A stretch of DNA of 64,000 nucleotides from Nematopogon swammerdamellus (taxonomy: Eukaryota; Arthropoda; Insecta; Lepidoptera; Adelidae), in the NCBI GenBank assembly GCA_946902875.1, contig OX336336.1, forward strand, positions 5,054,545 to 5,118,544. Direction: 5' to 3'. The translations under genes were made by a program, and so were the position numbers. The notes under the pieces were generated by a model, which worked only from the letters and a program-made list of their open reading frames with translations, was not told the DNA's origin and did not search any database. This document shows, in pieces, positions 50,061 through 59,400 of the stretch (positions are counted from its first letter, which is position 1; each line of letters starts with the position of its first letter).

Positions 50061-50925
50061 CGTTTCATCTTATAATATGTAGGGATAGGAAAGCATAGGG
50101 TTTTAAGTGTCGTTATTGTAAATTTTGTTCTAAACATAATTATGCAATTTGATTCATTACTCCAAAATATTGTTATAGAAACAAGTAAAATATATTGGCT
50201 TCAATGAGGTGCAAGGGCGGACTTTCCCTGATGGGAAATTATCAATGTTAAAAGTAGATTTCCAAAAGATATTGTAGCAATTTTTTATATTTTATCATTC
50301 GCTTCGTATCACCAAAATTACCATGCAGTAACCCAAAAAAGCGCTTCCGGTTACGTTATGGATACCTATACACGTGGAATACTTGTAAATATATGGGGCG
50401 AAGCTGCGTCATCGGTTCCAATTATATAATTTGCTGAATTTGTGCGATAAACAGAGGAGTCGCTCTTGCTGAGGAGACGTGCGACTCAATTCAGTCTCAA
50501 AGTGCGATGAAAGTACAAATAAACACGTTATTATTATCTTGAAATTTTATTTCGATTGGCACCTTGTTTAATATTCACAATAGTTCAATTTCAGTTTACC
50601 AGGAGACACAAAAGACCAGCAATGTGAAATCACGACGAGACGGGCTGCTGAGAAGGCAAAGTTTTTGAAATTCATTTCTCTGTCGCGCCGCTACTAGGTT
50701 GTGGAATTGTCTGCTGGCGAGTGTATTTTTACTCGACTACGCGAAGCAACAAAAAGGAGGGCAATGCCCTTGTGTGTATGTAAGTCTATTTCTATGGCAC
50801 GCGCGCGCATGTGAACTTTCAAAATGGCGGTCGTCGGGCACTATCTTGTCAAACTTTGAAAATTGTTTTCTAGAAACCCCATCGAGTGGGGTATCATTAC
50901 TGCTATACTGCTAAATAAATAAAAC
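50061..50925. other. Intergenic, no gene recognised
   Basis: ATAAACACGTTATTATTATC near 50,520 resembles a retroelement end, but nothing confirms it. No gene is recognised. Confidence 0.4.
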
Positions 50926-51330
50926 CGGCCAAGTGCGAGTCGAACTCGCGCACCGAGGGTTCCGTATCGCCATGTCATGGCTAGCGCCACGCACGCCATC
51001 TAGATGGCGTGTTATGAAACGCTTCATATTAGTTAAATGTTATTATTAGTTAAAATGCTTCACACTCTATTCGGTAGATGGCGTGCGCGCATACACTTTT
51101 TTGGTTTCTTCTATGGGAACCCCGTGAATTTTTTACTTTTTCTTATTTTTATAATTTGTTGTTATATCGGCCATAATAACACATGTTCTGTGAAAATTTC
51201 AACGGACTACCTATTACGGTTCAAGAGATGAAGCCCTCGGACAGACGGACGGACCGACAGACAGACAGACAGAGAGACAGACGGCGTAGGCTTAGTAATA
51301 GGTTCCCGTACCGGATACGGAACCCTAAAA
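50926..51330 (+). mobile_element. ACCGGCCAAGTGCG-family repeat, long copy
   Basis: The complete order runs from ACCGGCCAAGTGCGAGTCG through CGCCATCTAGATGGCGTG, ACCTATTACGGTTCAAGAGA and GACAGACAGACAGA to GTACCGGATACGGAACCCTA. It includes the 5' part seen alone at 32.9 kb and the 3' part seen at 45.3 kb. Confidence 0.65.
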
Positions 51331-51535
51331 AACGAAGGAAACAATCAAAGATCAGTAGAAAATGTTGTAGTCGGACGTGTAGGTGGATTCGAATTGACAG
51401 ATAGGACAACTCCATAATTTTCTACTGATCTTTTTTGTAGTCGGGTTTTATAAAATGTTTTAGTTTATTTTTTCCCGATTCCTTCGGGGTCTTCAAACGG
51501 GTGGTTGTATGAACAGACTGGACAACCCTACAATG

Positions 51536-51543
51536 GTTCGCAA
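51536..51543. repeat. 8-bp target duplication (left)
   Basis: GTTCGCAA, repeated at 51,811-51,818. Fits nTnnnnAn. Confidence 0.85.
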
Positions 51544-51810
51544 CAAGAACGTTAGAAGAGGTAGGGACGTCGGACTTTCCAATGCTTGTATGAGCAGTAG
51601 CGTCGCCGAGCTCCGCGGGAAACGGAGGGGACGACGCGCGCTCTGATTGGGTGGTATCGGACCTTTGTTCGGTGTTGGACAGATTCTGGTGGGGGAAGGT
51701 TGACGCCAGCTGGCGAGCGACGAATGCAGTTATTGGTAGGTTTTTATTACTAAATCGTATTACGCTGGCGCGGTGAAGGTCCGACGTCCCTACCTCTTCT
51801 AACGTTCTTG
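51544..51810. mobile_element. hAT MITE (267 bp)
   Basis: CAAGAACGTTAGAAGAGGTA followed by GGGACGTCGGAC at the left is inverted at the right with one or two differences (35-bp TIR). An exact 8-bp duplication GTTCGCAA flanks it. The interior is GC-rich and non-coding. The TIR differs from those of the other hAT-like elements in the window, so it is a separate family. Confidence 0.85.
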
Positions 51811-51818
51811 GTTCGCAA
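51811..51818. repeat. 8-bp target duplication (right)
   Basis: GTTCGCAA, copy of 51,536-51,543. Confidence 0.85.
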
Positions 51819-51959
51819 ATCTGCTGGTATGTAGCTCACTAGGTGTGGTTTAGGGAGGGGAAGTCAAATAGGCTGTGTCGGGCTCAGCTACCCACATTGG
51901 TTCTTATAAAAAAAAACATAATAAAATGGCGTTAGTTAATAAGTTTTAAAAGTATATTT

Positions 51960-52285
51960 TTTTATACACACACCACGCGCTGTATCCCGACCACCGGGGT
52001 GAACAGAGTAATCGGTGTTGTGCTGCAAATACTGTGGTAAATTACAGCACAACACCGATCACCACGTTTAGCAAAGTATTCGGACAAGATAACTATCAAG
52101 CAGCATGTAAGGCGTGAAGACCCACCTGCTCATGACTCGGTGGAATGACAATGCCAAGGTGATAGGTCGCTAGCCTGTCGTCCTTTAGCACGGTATCTGG
52201 TCCTTATCCCTTAGTCGCCGTTCAGGACATGGACGGAGAGAGATGCAGTGCGGCTATTCTTTTTAAGTACCGGCCCCACACGATC
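51960..52285 (+). repeat. Interspersed repeat (ATTCGGACAAGATAACTATC)
   Basis: CGCGCTGTATCCCGACCACC, an inverted pair AATCGGTGTTGTGCTG/CAGCACAACACCGAT around 52,010-52,050, ATTCGGACAAGATAACTATC and a 3' part CCTTATCCCTTAGTCGCCGT...TACCGGCCCCACACG. The last part is also the alternative head of the SINE-related copies at 10.9 and 24.1 kb. Confidence 0.6.
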
Positions 52286-52289
52286 CCCC

Positions 52290-53077
52290 GATCCCTTAGA
52301 AATGTAGGCGATCTGGTAAAAAGGTCACCACTCCCCCTTTGTTACATACAAAATGTATTGGTCGTAAAAGTTGTAATGGGTTAGTCGTAAAAGCTGCATA
52401 CGAAGTAACTACGAGTAGACTCAGACGGGAGGAGGGTTCAGGTGTGATCACATGATTGAACATTTAATTATTTTTATTTTATTTTATTTAAGTTCATTCA
52501 TCGCCTTTTATGACGAATTTAGTTATTCACAGATATTGGATAAACAATGCGTTTTAGGGTTCCGTATCCATACGGAATCCTATTCTGAGCCTACGCCGCA
52601 CAATGCAGTGAATGTATGGGAGGACGGGACAAAAATCATAACTCGGTTATTTGTTTACCGATTTTTTAGAAATAAAAAGCATTTACTAGAATACACTTAT
52701 ATCTTCATTTTGAGCAATAATTGGGTCTCTAGGACTATAGGAGTAAGATTGGGGGCTGGTTAACCATTTTCAGTCTAAGGAATCTTTACGGGGACAACGA
52801 AAAAAATAAAAACTATTCATGAAATAATATAATATATATTTGGAATGAAGTTTTATAAATCTGGTCAATTTCTCTCACTCATCTCTCATACATGCTACGA
52901 TCAATTTAACATGATTTTAGAGTTTAAACATGCGTAATAAATTGTCGGTTAAAGGACATTTTGGCTATTTAATACTTATATTCATTTAAAAAAGTATTCA
53001 TATAGGTACTAAAAATATTAATTAAATAAAAGTGATTTTTTAGCAGCATTCAAAGCAATAAGCTTGGGAATAAATCC
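52290..53077. other. Intergenic, no gene recognised
   Basis: AGGGTTCCGTATCCATACGGA near 52,556 is a repeat fragment; otherwise nothing is recognised. Confidence 0.4.
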
Positions 53078-53330
53078 TTATGTATTCGGTCCAGGCACTA
53101 GCGCTGGAGTAGATTGGATACCTTCGGGAAGCACCACCTCTGCTTGAAGCCAATCCTTGTCACATATGGCGAAATTCTTGCGATTCTGGGCCACTTTTTC
53201 CAGTTTTTCATTAAATTTTAGGTGAAAAAGTCTACTGATAGACATCAGTTTTGTACGCTGGGTATCGTTGCACTTAGGCAGGTTCAGCACCGAATACAAT
53301 TTTTCAAAAACAGCCCAGTTTCGCTTGCTT
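53078..53330 (-). CDS. Possible isolated exon, unknown protein
   Basis: I do not recognise the protein. The minus strand has a pyrimidine-rich tract ending CTTTTAG at about 53,339, then an open frame NEKSKRNWAVFEKLYSVLNL, PKCNDTQRTKLMSISRLFHL, KFNEKLEKVAQNRKNFAICD, KDWLQAEVVLPEG. There is a GAAG/GTATCC donor-like site near 53,122 and, failing that, a stop at 53,078. Amino acid composition is protein-like (charged helices, no simple repeats). It could be a host exon or part of a decayed transposon gene; neither neighbour exon is visible. Confidence 0.3.
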
Positions 53331-53339
53331 TTTTCATTC

Positions 53340-53944
53340 TAAAAGCATACGTCAGCAAGAAAAAAAATCATGAAAAATTCATTTGCAAGCATTTGCAGAT
53401 CAATTAGGCTGGAAATGAAAGTACAATAGTATATTCATTGGAAATTAACGAAACTACGAAAGTATATTTGGAGATATTTTTAAAACCTTCTTCAAAGATT
53501 CGTGATACAATATTTTTAAGTAAAGTTTCGGTTACATTTTAAAAAATTTGGTACACATAGAAATGCATAACGAAATGTAATTAAAGGTACAGTATTTTAA
53601 AGTATATGCCTTGCTGTGATAACTCCATGATAAAACACATTCTTACTATCATTTTTGATTTACGTTTTGTTTATAGACGTCCAGAGATACCAACCTTCCG
53701 GTTGGTATCTCATGATGATAAAACAGTAGGAAACACAATATACTCCTTGATGAAATGACACAATGCACTCGAGCGACAAAATGCAACTGGTAAGTACCGA
53801 TTCACCCCGCGCGGTAATTCTCGTGAAAGTGAGGGGCATAATTGGCCAATAGCTAACGAGCACGCCCTGTCGATGGAATTTCAAGAAAGTGCGACTAATA
53901 ATCTTCACAAAATCAACAAACTCGTCCGGGAAAAATATATTGTG
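53340..53944. other. Intergenic, no gene recognised
   Basis: CCAACCTTCCGGTTGG (53,690) is a small palindrome; nothing else is recognised. Confidence 0.4.
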
Positions 53945-54175
53945 TTTTTTTATTTTTTTCCACTGTCACTGCATTGTGCGCCGTCTGTCTATCTGTCTGT
54001 CCGTCTGTCCGTCCAAGTGATGTATCTTTTGAACCGTAATAGATAGCCGGTTGAAATGTTCACAGAATATGCGTTACTACAGCGGATATGCCAACAAATA
54101 ATAAAAATAGCAAAATATAAAAAAAAGGGTCCTCATACAAGAAACGTGCTAGGAATCTATTAGTACACATTCATG
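53945..54175 (-). mobile_element. ACCGGCCAAGTGCG-family repeat, 3' part
   Basis: TCTGTCTATCTGTCTGTCCG, TTTGAACCGTAATAGATAGC and CACAGAATATGCGTTACTAC are complements of the 3' part of the family (for example 57.7 kb). Confidence 0.5.
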
Positions 54176-54569
54176 CTACTGAATAATAGATGGCGCCACA
54201 GGTATTCATAGTTCGCATTATAGAAATACAAAAAATAGTTTTTTATTTCACAGTTTTTTTTAGTAATTTTTTGCTATTAATGTACTATGTGGTTCTATAC
54301 TAACGACAGTGGTTTGCGATAGCACTATGAAACTGAATTGTGTCGCACGAAAGGCGCGGGACGCGAGGGTTGGTGTGAGGGGCTTGGGGGTATACGCCTT
54401 GTAATTTCCGGAGAGCGTAAAATAGCTCTCATCCATAGAGATAAATGCACTAGGGCGGGCATCAACTTGTCGTGCAAGTGTAGGAACAGTACGCAAAGAC
54501 GAAATTACAAATACATCGCTAACTCTGTCACACTTGATTAACCACGTATCTTCTCTCTGGTGTAATGTA

Positions 54570-54770
54570 ATTTTTTTTTAAATGTAAACCGACACCGTCG
54601 GCTACATAACCTACAACATCCGTGATGTCAGCCCATAACGCCGGGTGAACTAGGTGCCATGTCAGTGCTTCCCTTCATTTCATGTCGGCTACACTGAACT
54701 GGACGAAAAACACGAAGTATTTACATAGCCGTTTCGATCGATGTTTCGCTCAGTGCGGTAGTAAATGTGT
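54570..54770 (-). mobile_element. SINE copy, 3' half
   Basis: TTTTTTTTAAATGTAAACCG, CATCCGTGATGTCAGCCCAT, GAACTGGACGAAAAACACG and CTCAGTGCGGTAG match the SINE body. The head is missing, and the copy breaks off shortly before the G-rich tract. Confidence 0.6.
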
Positions 54771-54790
54771 GTATCCTGTGTGTAAGTGAG

Positions 54791-54841
54791 AGGGGGGGGG
54801 GTGGGGGGGGGGGGGTGGGGGGGTGGGGGGGGGGGGGGGGG
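54791..54841 (+). repeat. G-rich tract, four long G-runs
   Basis: A run of 51 bases is almost all G, broken by three T. Four or more G-runs with single-base loops make a strong quadruplex candidate and a likely source of assembly error. Confidence 0.85.
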
Positions 54842-54889
54842 TACGTGTGTGTAGTCTGGAAAATATTGGTAAGAATGTAATTCTATATG

Positions 54890-55175
54890 GACCCTGACAT
54901 GACATGTAAGTTTTTCCCTTTGGTCGTGTCGGCTACTCTGCGCAAGAACTACTCATATTTTCATAGCCGTTTCGGTCAACTTTCATTCAGTGTGGTGGTA
55001 GCAATCCGGCGGACGGTTGAATACTTTTGCATTTTCTAGTAAGTTAATGGAAGGGATTTTAAGTTTTAGGTGGAATCCTCACCACTGTCAGCCTCAACGG
55101 TAGCAAGGCCCAAAGTTCATCTGCGTCGGGTGAGGACCGTACGCCGGGGCATTGCACCAACACCGAGCTACTGAG
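54890..55175 (-). mobile_element. Diverged SINE copy with head trace
   Basis: CATAGCCGTTTCGGTCAACT, CATTCAGTGTGGTGGTAGCA and TTAGGTGGAATCCTCACCAC follow the SINE order. GTCAGCCTCAACGGTAGC and GAGCTACTGAGTC mark the decayed head, in which 5S-like words are hardly recognisable. Confidence 0.5.
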
Positions 55176-55179
55176 TCAA

Positions 55180-56335
55180 ACATATACACGTTGCTACGTA
55201 ATGCCGTTTCTCGGTTTTCGTTTTCATATCTCACCGGACGAGATGAGACGATACACGCACTATACGTCTACAGCCATGCTCCTTCGTATTATTACTCAAG
55301 AGGATGAAAGAGATGGCGATAAGGCAAAATGAAGAGCATGACATTATAGGCTTTAAAAATATACATACAAATATATCTATTCTCGATCTCTACTTCTTAT
55401 AAAAGGGAACGTGTCTGGATGTATGTTTGAGATAAACTTCTGAACCACTGAACAGATTTTATGGGGTTTGCAGCAATGGAAAATGTAGTTCTTGGTGGCC
55501 AGCTATATATACCATCACGCTAAATAGCCTTAGGGCTGATCAGCAGTAGAAAGTGTAGTATGGACGGGATAGAGAGAGAGAATATAAGAGAAGCGATTGT
55601 TTATATCATATTTGCTTTTAAACCGAGTCTACGGCGAGCGAAGCTGCTAGTTTTATGTAATGTTGAAAGTCATACACGAGACACCAACTAGCGCGCATAT
55701 AACCTGCTGATTCATAAAATAGTTCTTCTGCTTTTGACGCAAATACCTTCTCGGAGGTGATATTGGCTTTGGCCCCTCCGACTCAGAAAGCCATACCGGA
55801 TTACATAAAAAAAAATACGAAACATTATTTTCTTTACATTTTCATTCGAACAAACATGTAGGTAAGGACTACAAGTTCAATATTGCAGGCACGTCTTATT
55901 ACATTTCAGCCGAACCGATGGTATGGCATCATATACTGATTGATTTCATTCAACTTTCCAGGTTCACAAATACACGTTTGTTAAAAAAAAGACAATCTCA
56001 CACATTTTTTTTTATGTAGGTCATTTAGTTCGCACATGTCTGAGAAAATATTCCAGTCCAAAAAGACACTGCAAAAAAAAAGAACTGTTCATAGAGGAAG
56101 TAAACGCGCCGCGCGCTCTAGGGTGGCTGGCGTGGAAAAACGGCCTCCGATCGCTGTTTTGTGGCACTCTCCGTAGGGCTAGTTTAGGGGCAAAGCGTGA
56201 TACGATGCTATAAAAATTATTATAATTTTTTTTTCTCTCAACTGTTTCTATGAAAATATTTGGTTAAACTTTTGAATAGTTTTCCCATTGTTGTATATTA
56301 TTTATTGCTTATTGATCATTCACATGGCAGTAAAA
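55180..56335. other. Intergenic with repeat fragments
   Basis: TACTTCTTATAAAAGGGAAC (55,390) matches in inverse 19,590-19,612; CCTTCTCGGAGGTGATATTG...GGATTACATAAAAAAAA (55,745-55,815) is the A-tailed end seen at 4.9 kb. No gene is recognised. Confidence 0.45.
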
Positions 56336-56339
56336 CTGC

Positions 56340-56590
56340 ACCCGAACTTGTCGCAACTTGCCCTATCCGGTTCGATTACACACACGAAGAAGAACCGGTA
56401 AGAAACTTCACATGCTATTTTTTTAATACATATTATCACAAGTATTTTAGGGACTATCCACATAATAACATCGCCTACAGTCTATTGAAAACTCACTTGT
56501 TTTCAACAGACTGTAGTTATTTGTTTCAACTAGGTATTCATTTTTAGTGAATCAAGTAAAAATTAATAGTTGAAACAAATAACCTTGTAT
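56340..56590. repeat. Repeat with two hairpins
   Basis: GCACCCGAACTTGTCGCAAC, CGGTTCGATTACACACACG and AAGAAGAACCGGTAAGAAAC match in reverse the 2.56-2.67 kb repeat. Two stems follow: TACAGTCTATTGAAAAC with GTTTTCAACAGACTGTA (56,478-56,517), and TAGTTATTTGTTTCAACTA with TTAATAGTTGAAACAAATAA. Confidence 0.55.
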
Positions 56591-56599
56591 GTAGGTCCT

Positions 56600-57530
56600 G
56601 AGCGAATTAAAAAATATAGTTGATTTCAACTAATAATTTTGAAGTGATAAATAAGTGTGAAGTCAATAGATAAAAAATCCTTTAATTCTGAATGGACAAG
56701 TATGTATGTATGTATATATTTAGGTATTATGTATTATATAATCTTTAATTTATATGTATTTAATTTATAGTTTTATGTATTTAATTTTATTTATAATTTG
56801 CGATTTCTACGTTTAAACTAGTATGTACTTATATTATGTAGTGTAAGTATATTAAAGTTTATCATAGTTATTTCCCACATATTATATTTTACATTCCCAC
56901 ATTCAAGTCTTTTGCTACTACCTACTTATATCTCACAACATACGACTCTCAAACATCCAAATGTTGACTGGGAGAAATCCCTGTAAGGGATAAGTCCGCC
57001 TTTGCCCCTCATGTAAATTACATAACGTTTGTTACTGTTAAATGTTTTGGAGCAATAAAGTATTTCTATCTATCTAATTATTATTTTTTTTTTTTTTTTT
57101 AGTTTATTTTTAGGGCTTTTAACAATAATTTGTTAATATCAGCCAATTTTTCTTAGTGAGCTTGAGAGCAAGACTAACAATTTATTCATTAGAGTTCTGA
57201 CTGCAAAGACTAATTATTTATTAAGTGCATCAGGTGTAAAGAGCCTTTGTCAAACTTCGGTACAGTTCCTGCACAGTACACGATGCGATGAGCTAACATC
57301 ATTAACTCGACAGTGATGTACTCACAATCACCCATGTCACGTCGCGTGTCGCATTCAATTAAATCCTTTTTAAGGGGCTCAAGGCTTAACTGATAGGCAT
57401 TAATTAAGATAAACATGATCCAACATAAAGCACGCCTTTAATCGATTAATCAACCTGCCTCACCGGCATTGAGTAAGAGGGATAATAAATAGGGGTATAG
57501 AATGTGATACAAGATACAATTAATTGCTTT
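56600..57530. other. AT-rich intergenic, no gene
   Basis: No recognisable coding or RNA feature. Confidence 0.4.
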
Positions 57531-57835
57531 AAAAAACCGGCCAATTGCGAGTCCGACTCGCGCACCGAGGTTTCCGCACCACAAAAAAAAAAAAACCTTA
57601 AAAAAACACGTTTCTTGTATAGGGTCTTGGTCTTGGTATGGTCTTGTACCTTAATTTTTCACCTAATTTTTTTATTATTGGTAACATATTTTCTATGAAA
57701 ATTTCAACCAGCTAGCTATTACGGTTCTAAAGATACAGAACTTGATACAGAATTAGGACGCACGGACAGACAGACAGACATACAGACGCTGCTGTAGGCT
57801 TAGTAATAGGCTTCCGTACGGGATACGGAAACCCA
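57531..57835 (+). mobile_element. ACCGGCCAAGTGCG-family repeat
   Basis: AAAAACCGGCCAATTGCGAG, TTTCCGCACCACAAAAAAAA, AGCTAGCTATTACGGTTCTA, CAGACAGACAGACA and GTACGGGATACGGAAACCC, the full family order in about 305 bp. Confidence 0.65.
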
Positions 57836-58020
57836 AAAAAGACAATAAAGGAACTCTTAAAAAATTTAAGAACGGTTTATGGAAATATCGACCTTCTTAT
57901 GTTAATCTAAAACCGATGTTAATTTCGCGCGCCACCTAATATTTGTAATCCCAAAATGAGTCAGCCTCGGTGTTCGCGCTTCGTCGATCATGCGAAATAG
58001 ATTTATTGTGCCCATAAACA

Positions 58021-58566
58021 TTTTATTATTTCCGATTGGTGTTACGTAAGGACGCGATATATTCCGCTAGGCGCTTATACGTTCCGGATTGCCGCCAAAT
58101 ATGGGCGAGTTGGCGCGGAATATTTATTCGATACGGAGTGGCGGCACAGATAGAGCATTATTGATGCTAGATGCCGCATTTACGATAGTATCGTGTCACA
58201 CGTCCTAGTTAATTTCAAGCTCACACTCAAAAGTGTCACGAAGTTCAATTCCCATGACGACCTAAATTGTGTTAAAAAAGTTAATGCATTGGTTACCGAA
58301 TTTTATTATTTCCGATTGGTGTTGTAAGGACGCGATATATTCCGGGAGGCTTTCATGCGTTCCGGATTGCCACCAAATGGGCGAGTGGGTGCGCAATATT
58401 CGATACGGACGGCACAGATAGAGCATTATTGATACTAGATGCCGCATTTACGATAGTATCGTGTCACACGTCCTGGTTAATTTCAAGCTCACACTGAAAA
58501 GTGTTACAAAGTGCGACCCATGGCGACCTAAATTGTATTAAAAAGTTCATACATTGGTTACCGAAT
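58021..58566 (+). repeat. 280-bp tandem duplication, diverged
   Basis: TTTTATTATTTCCGATTGGT starts both units (58,021 and 58,301). Both share GGACGCGATATATTCCG, GCATTTACGATAGTATCGTG and GTTACCGAA. They differ by short indels and roughly one base in ten, so the duplication is old. Confidence 0.8.
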
Positions 58567-59400
58567 CCATTGTTGTATTGTACGGCTAAGAGGTTATTGC
58601 TTTGTACAACTTAGGCACAGGGTGATAAGATCAAACAGTGTACGGGTAAATCGAAATTTTTTTAAAGTTAGACGAACTTTTTAAAGGACGCTTCAGAAAT
58701 GTCTATTACGGCTGAATAATTGAAAAAAAAAAGTTTTCACAAAAATAATAATACGAATCATGAATTGAGGGGCATAACCTGTTTATAATGTGCTCAACAT
58801 TAAAAATCTAAACAAATCTATCTTCCGCCATGAGTTTATGATCGCGAGATGGTTCAAATAGCAATATTACTCGTAGCACCCGAGTTTTTCAATGAAATAT
58901 GTATTGGTGTTTTTTTTTAGTCATATATCTTATAATTTATAGTTATTGTAATTTTTATTTATATATTTTTATAATATACAGTTTGTACATTAGAAATAAA
59001 AAACAACAAGTATTTTATATTATATTTCGACTTATTAGTCGTCGTCGGATAACAAAATTGTTTTATATATTATATTATGCAAGTTTAATGTGTCAAATGA
59101 TTATGACGAATTATTATTTTATTTACGTAAGCACTTTACTTATTTATCTAACATTATTTATTGTGTTTCATTATTACTTTGTACACTGTTCTGTTTTATT
59201 TTTATTTGAGTTCATGTTTTTTAATTTTTAAACGGATTTATTTAGCTTGACTCCGTATATTTGTTTGTTTGTTTGTTACTATCTTTGTTTCAAATCTTGC
59301 GACAACTTTTTCAACTACTTCTACTGAACCGATTTTTATGAAACTTTGCACACACATTGAGTTCTCGTGACAATACAATATTATGATAATTTCAACTTGG
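58567..59400. other. AT-rich intergenic, no gene
   Basis: The 110-codon frame at 58,899-59,231 is AT-driven (Tyr, Ile, Phe-rich) and matches nothing. GTTTGTTTGTTTG...CTACTGAACCGATTTTTATG (59,258-59,340) is a repeat end bordering the array. Confidence 0.4.

Noticed and set aside
58899..59231. 110-codon ORF with apparent membrane character
   Set aside because: Composition (Tyr, Ile, Phe, Leu) is what AT-rich DNA yields; no homologue recognised.
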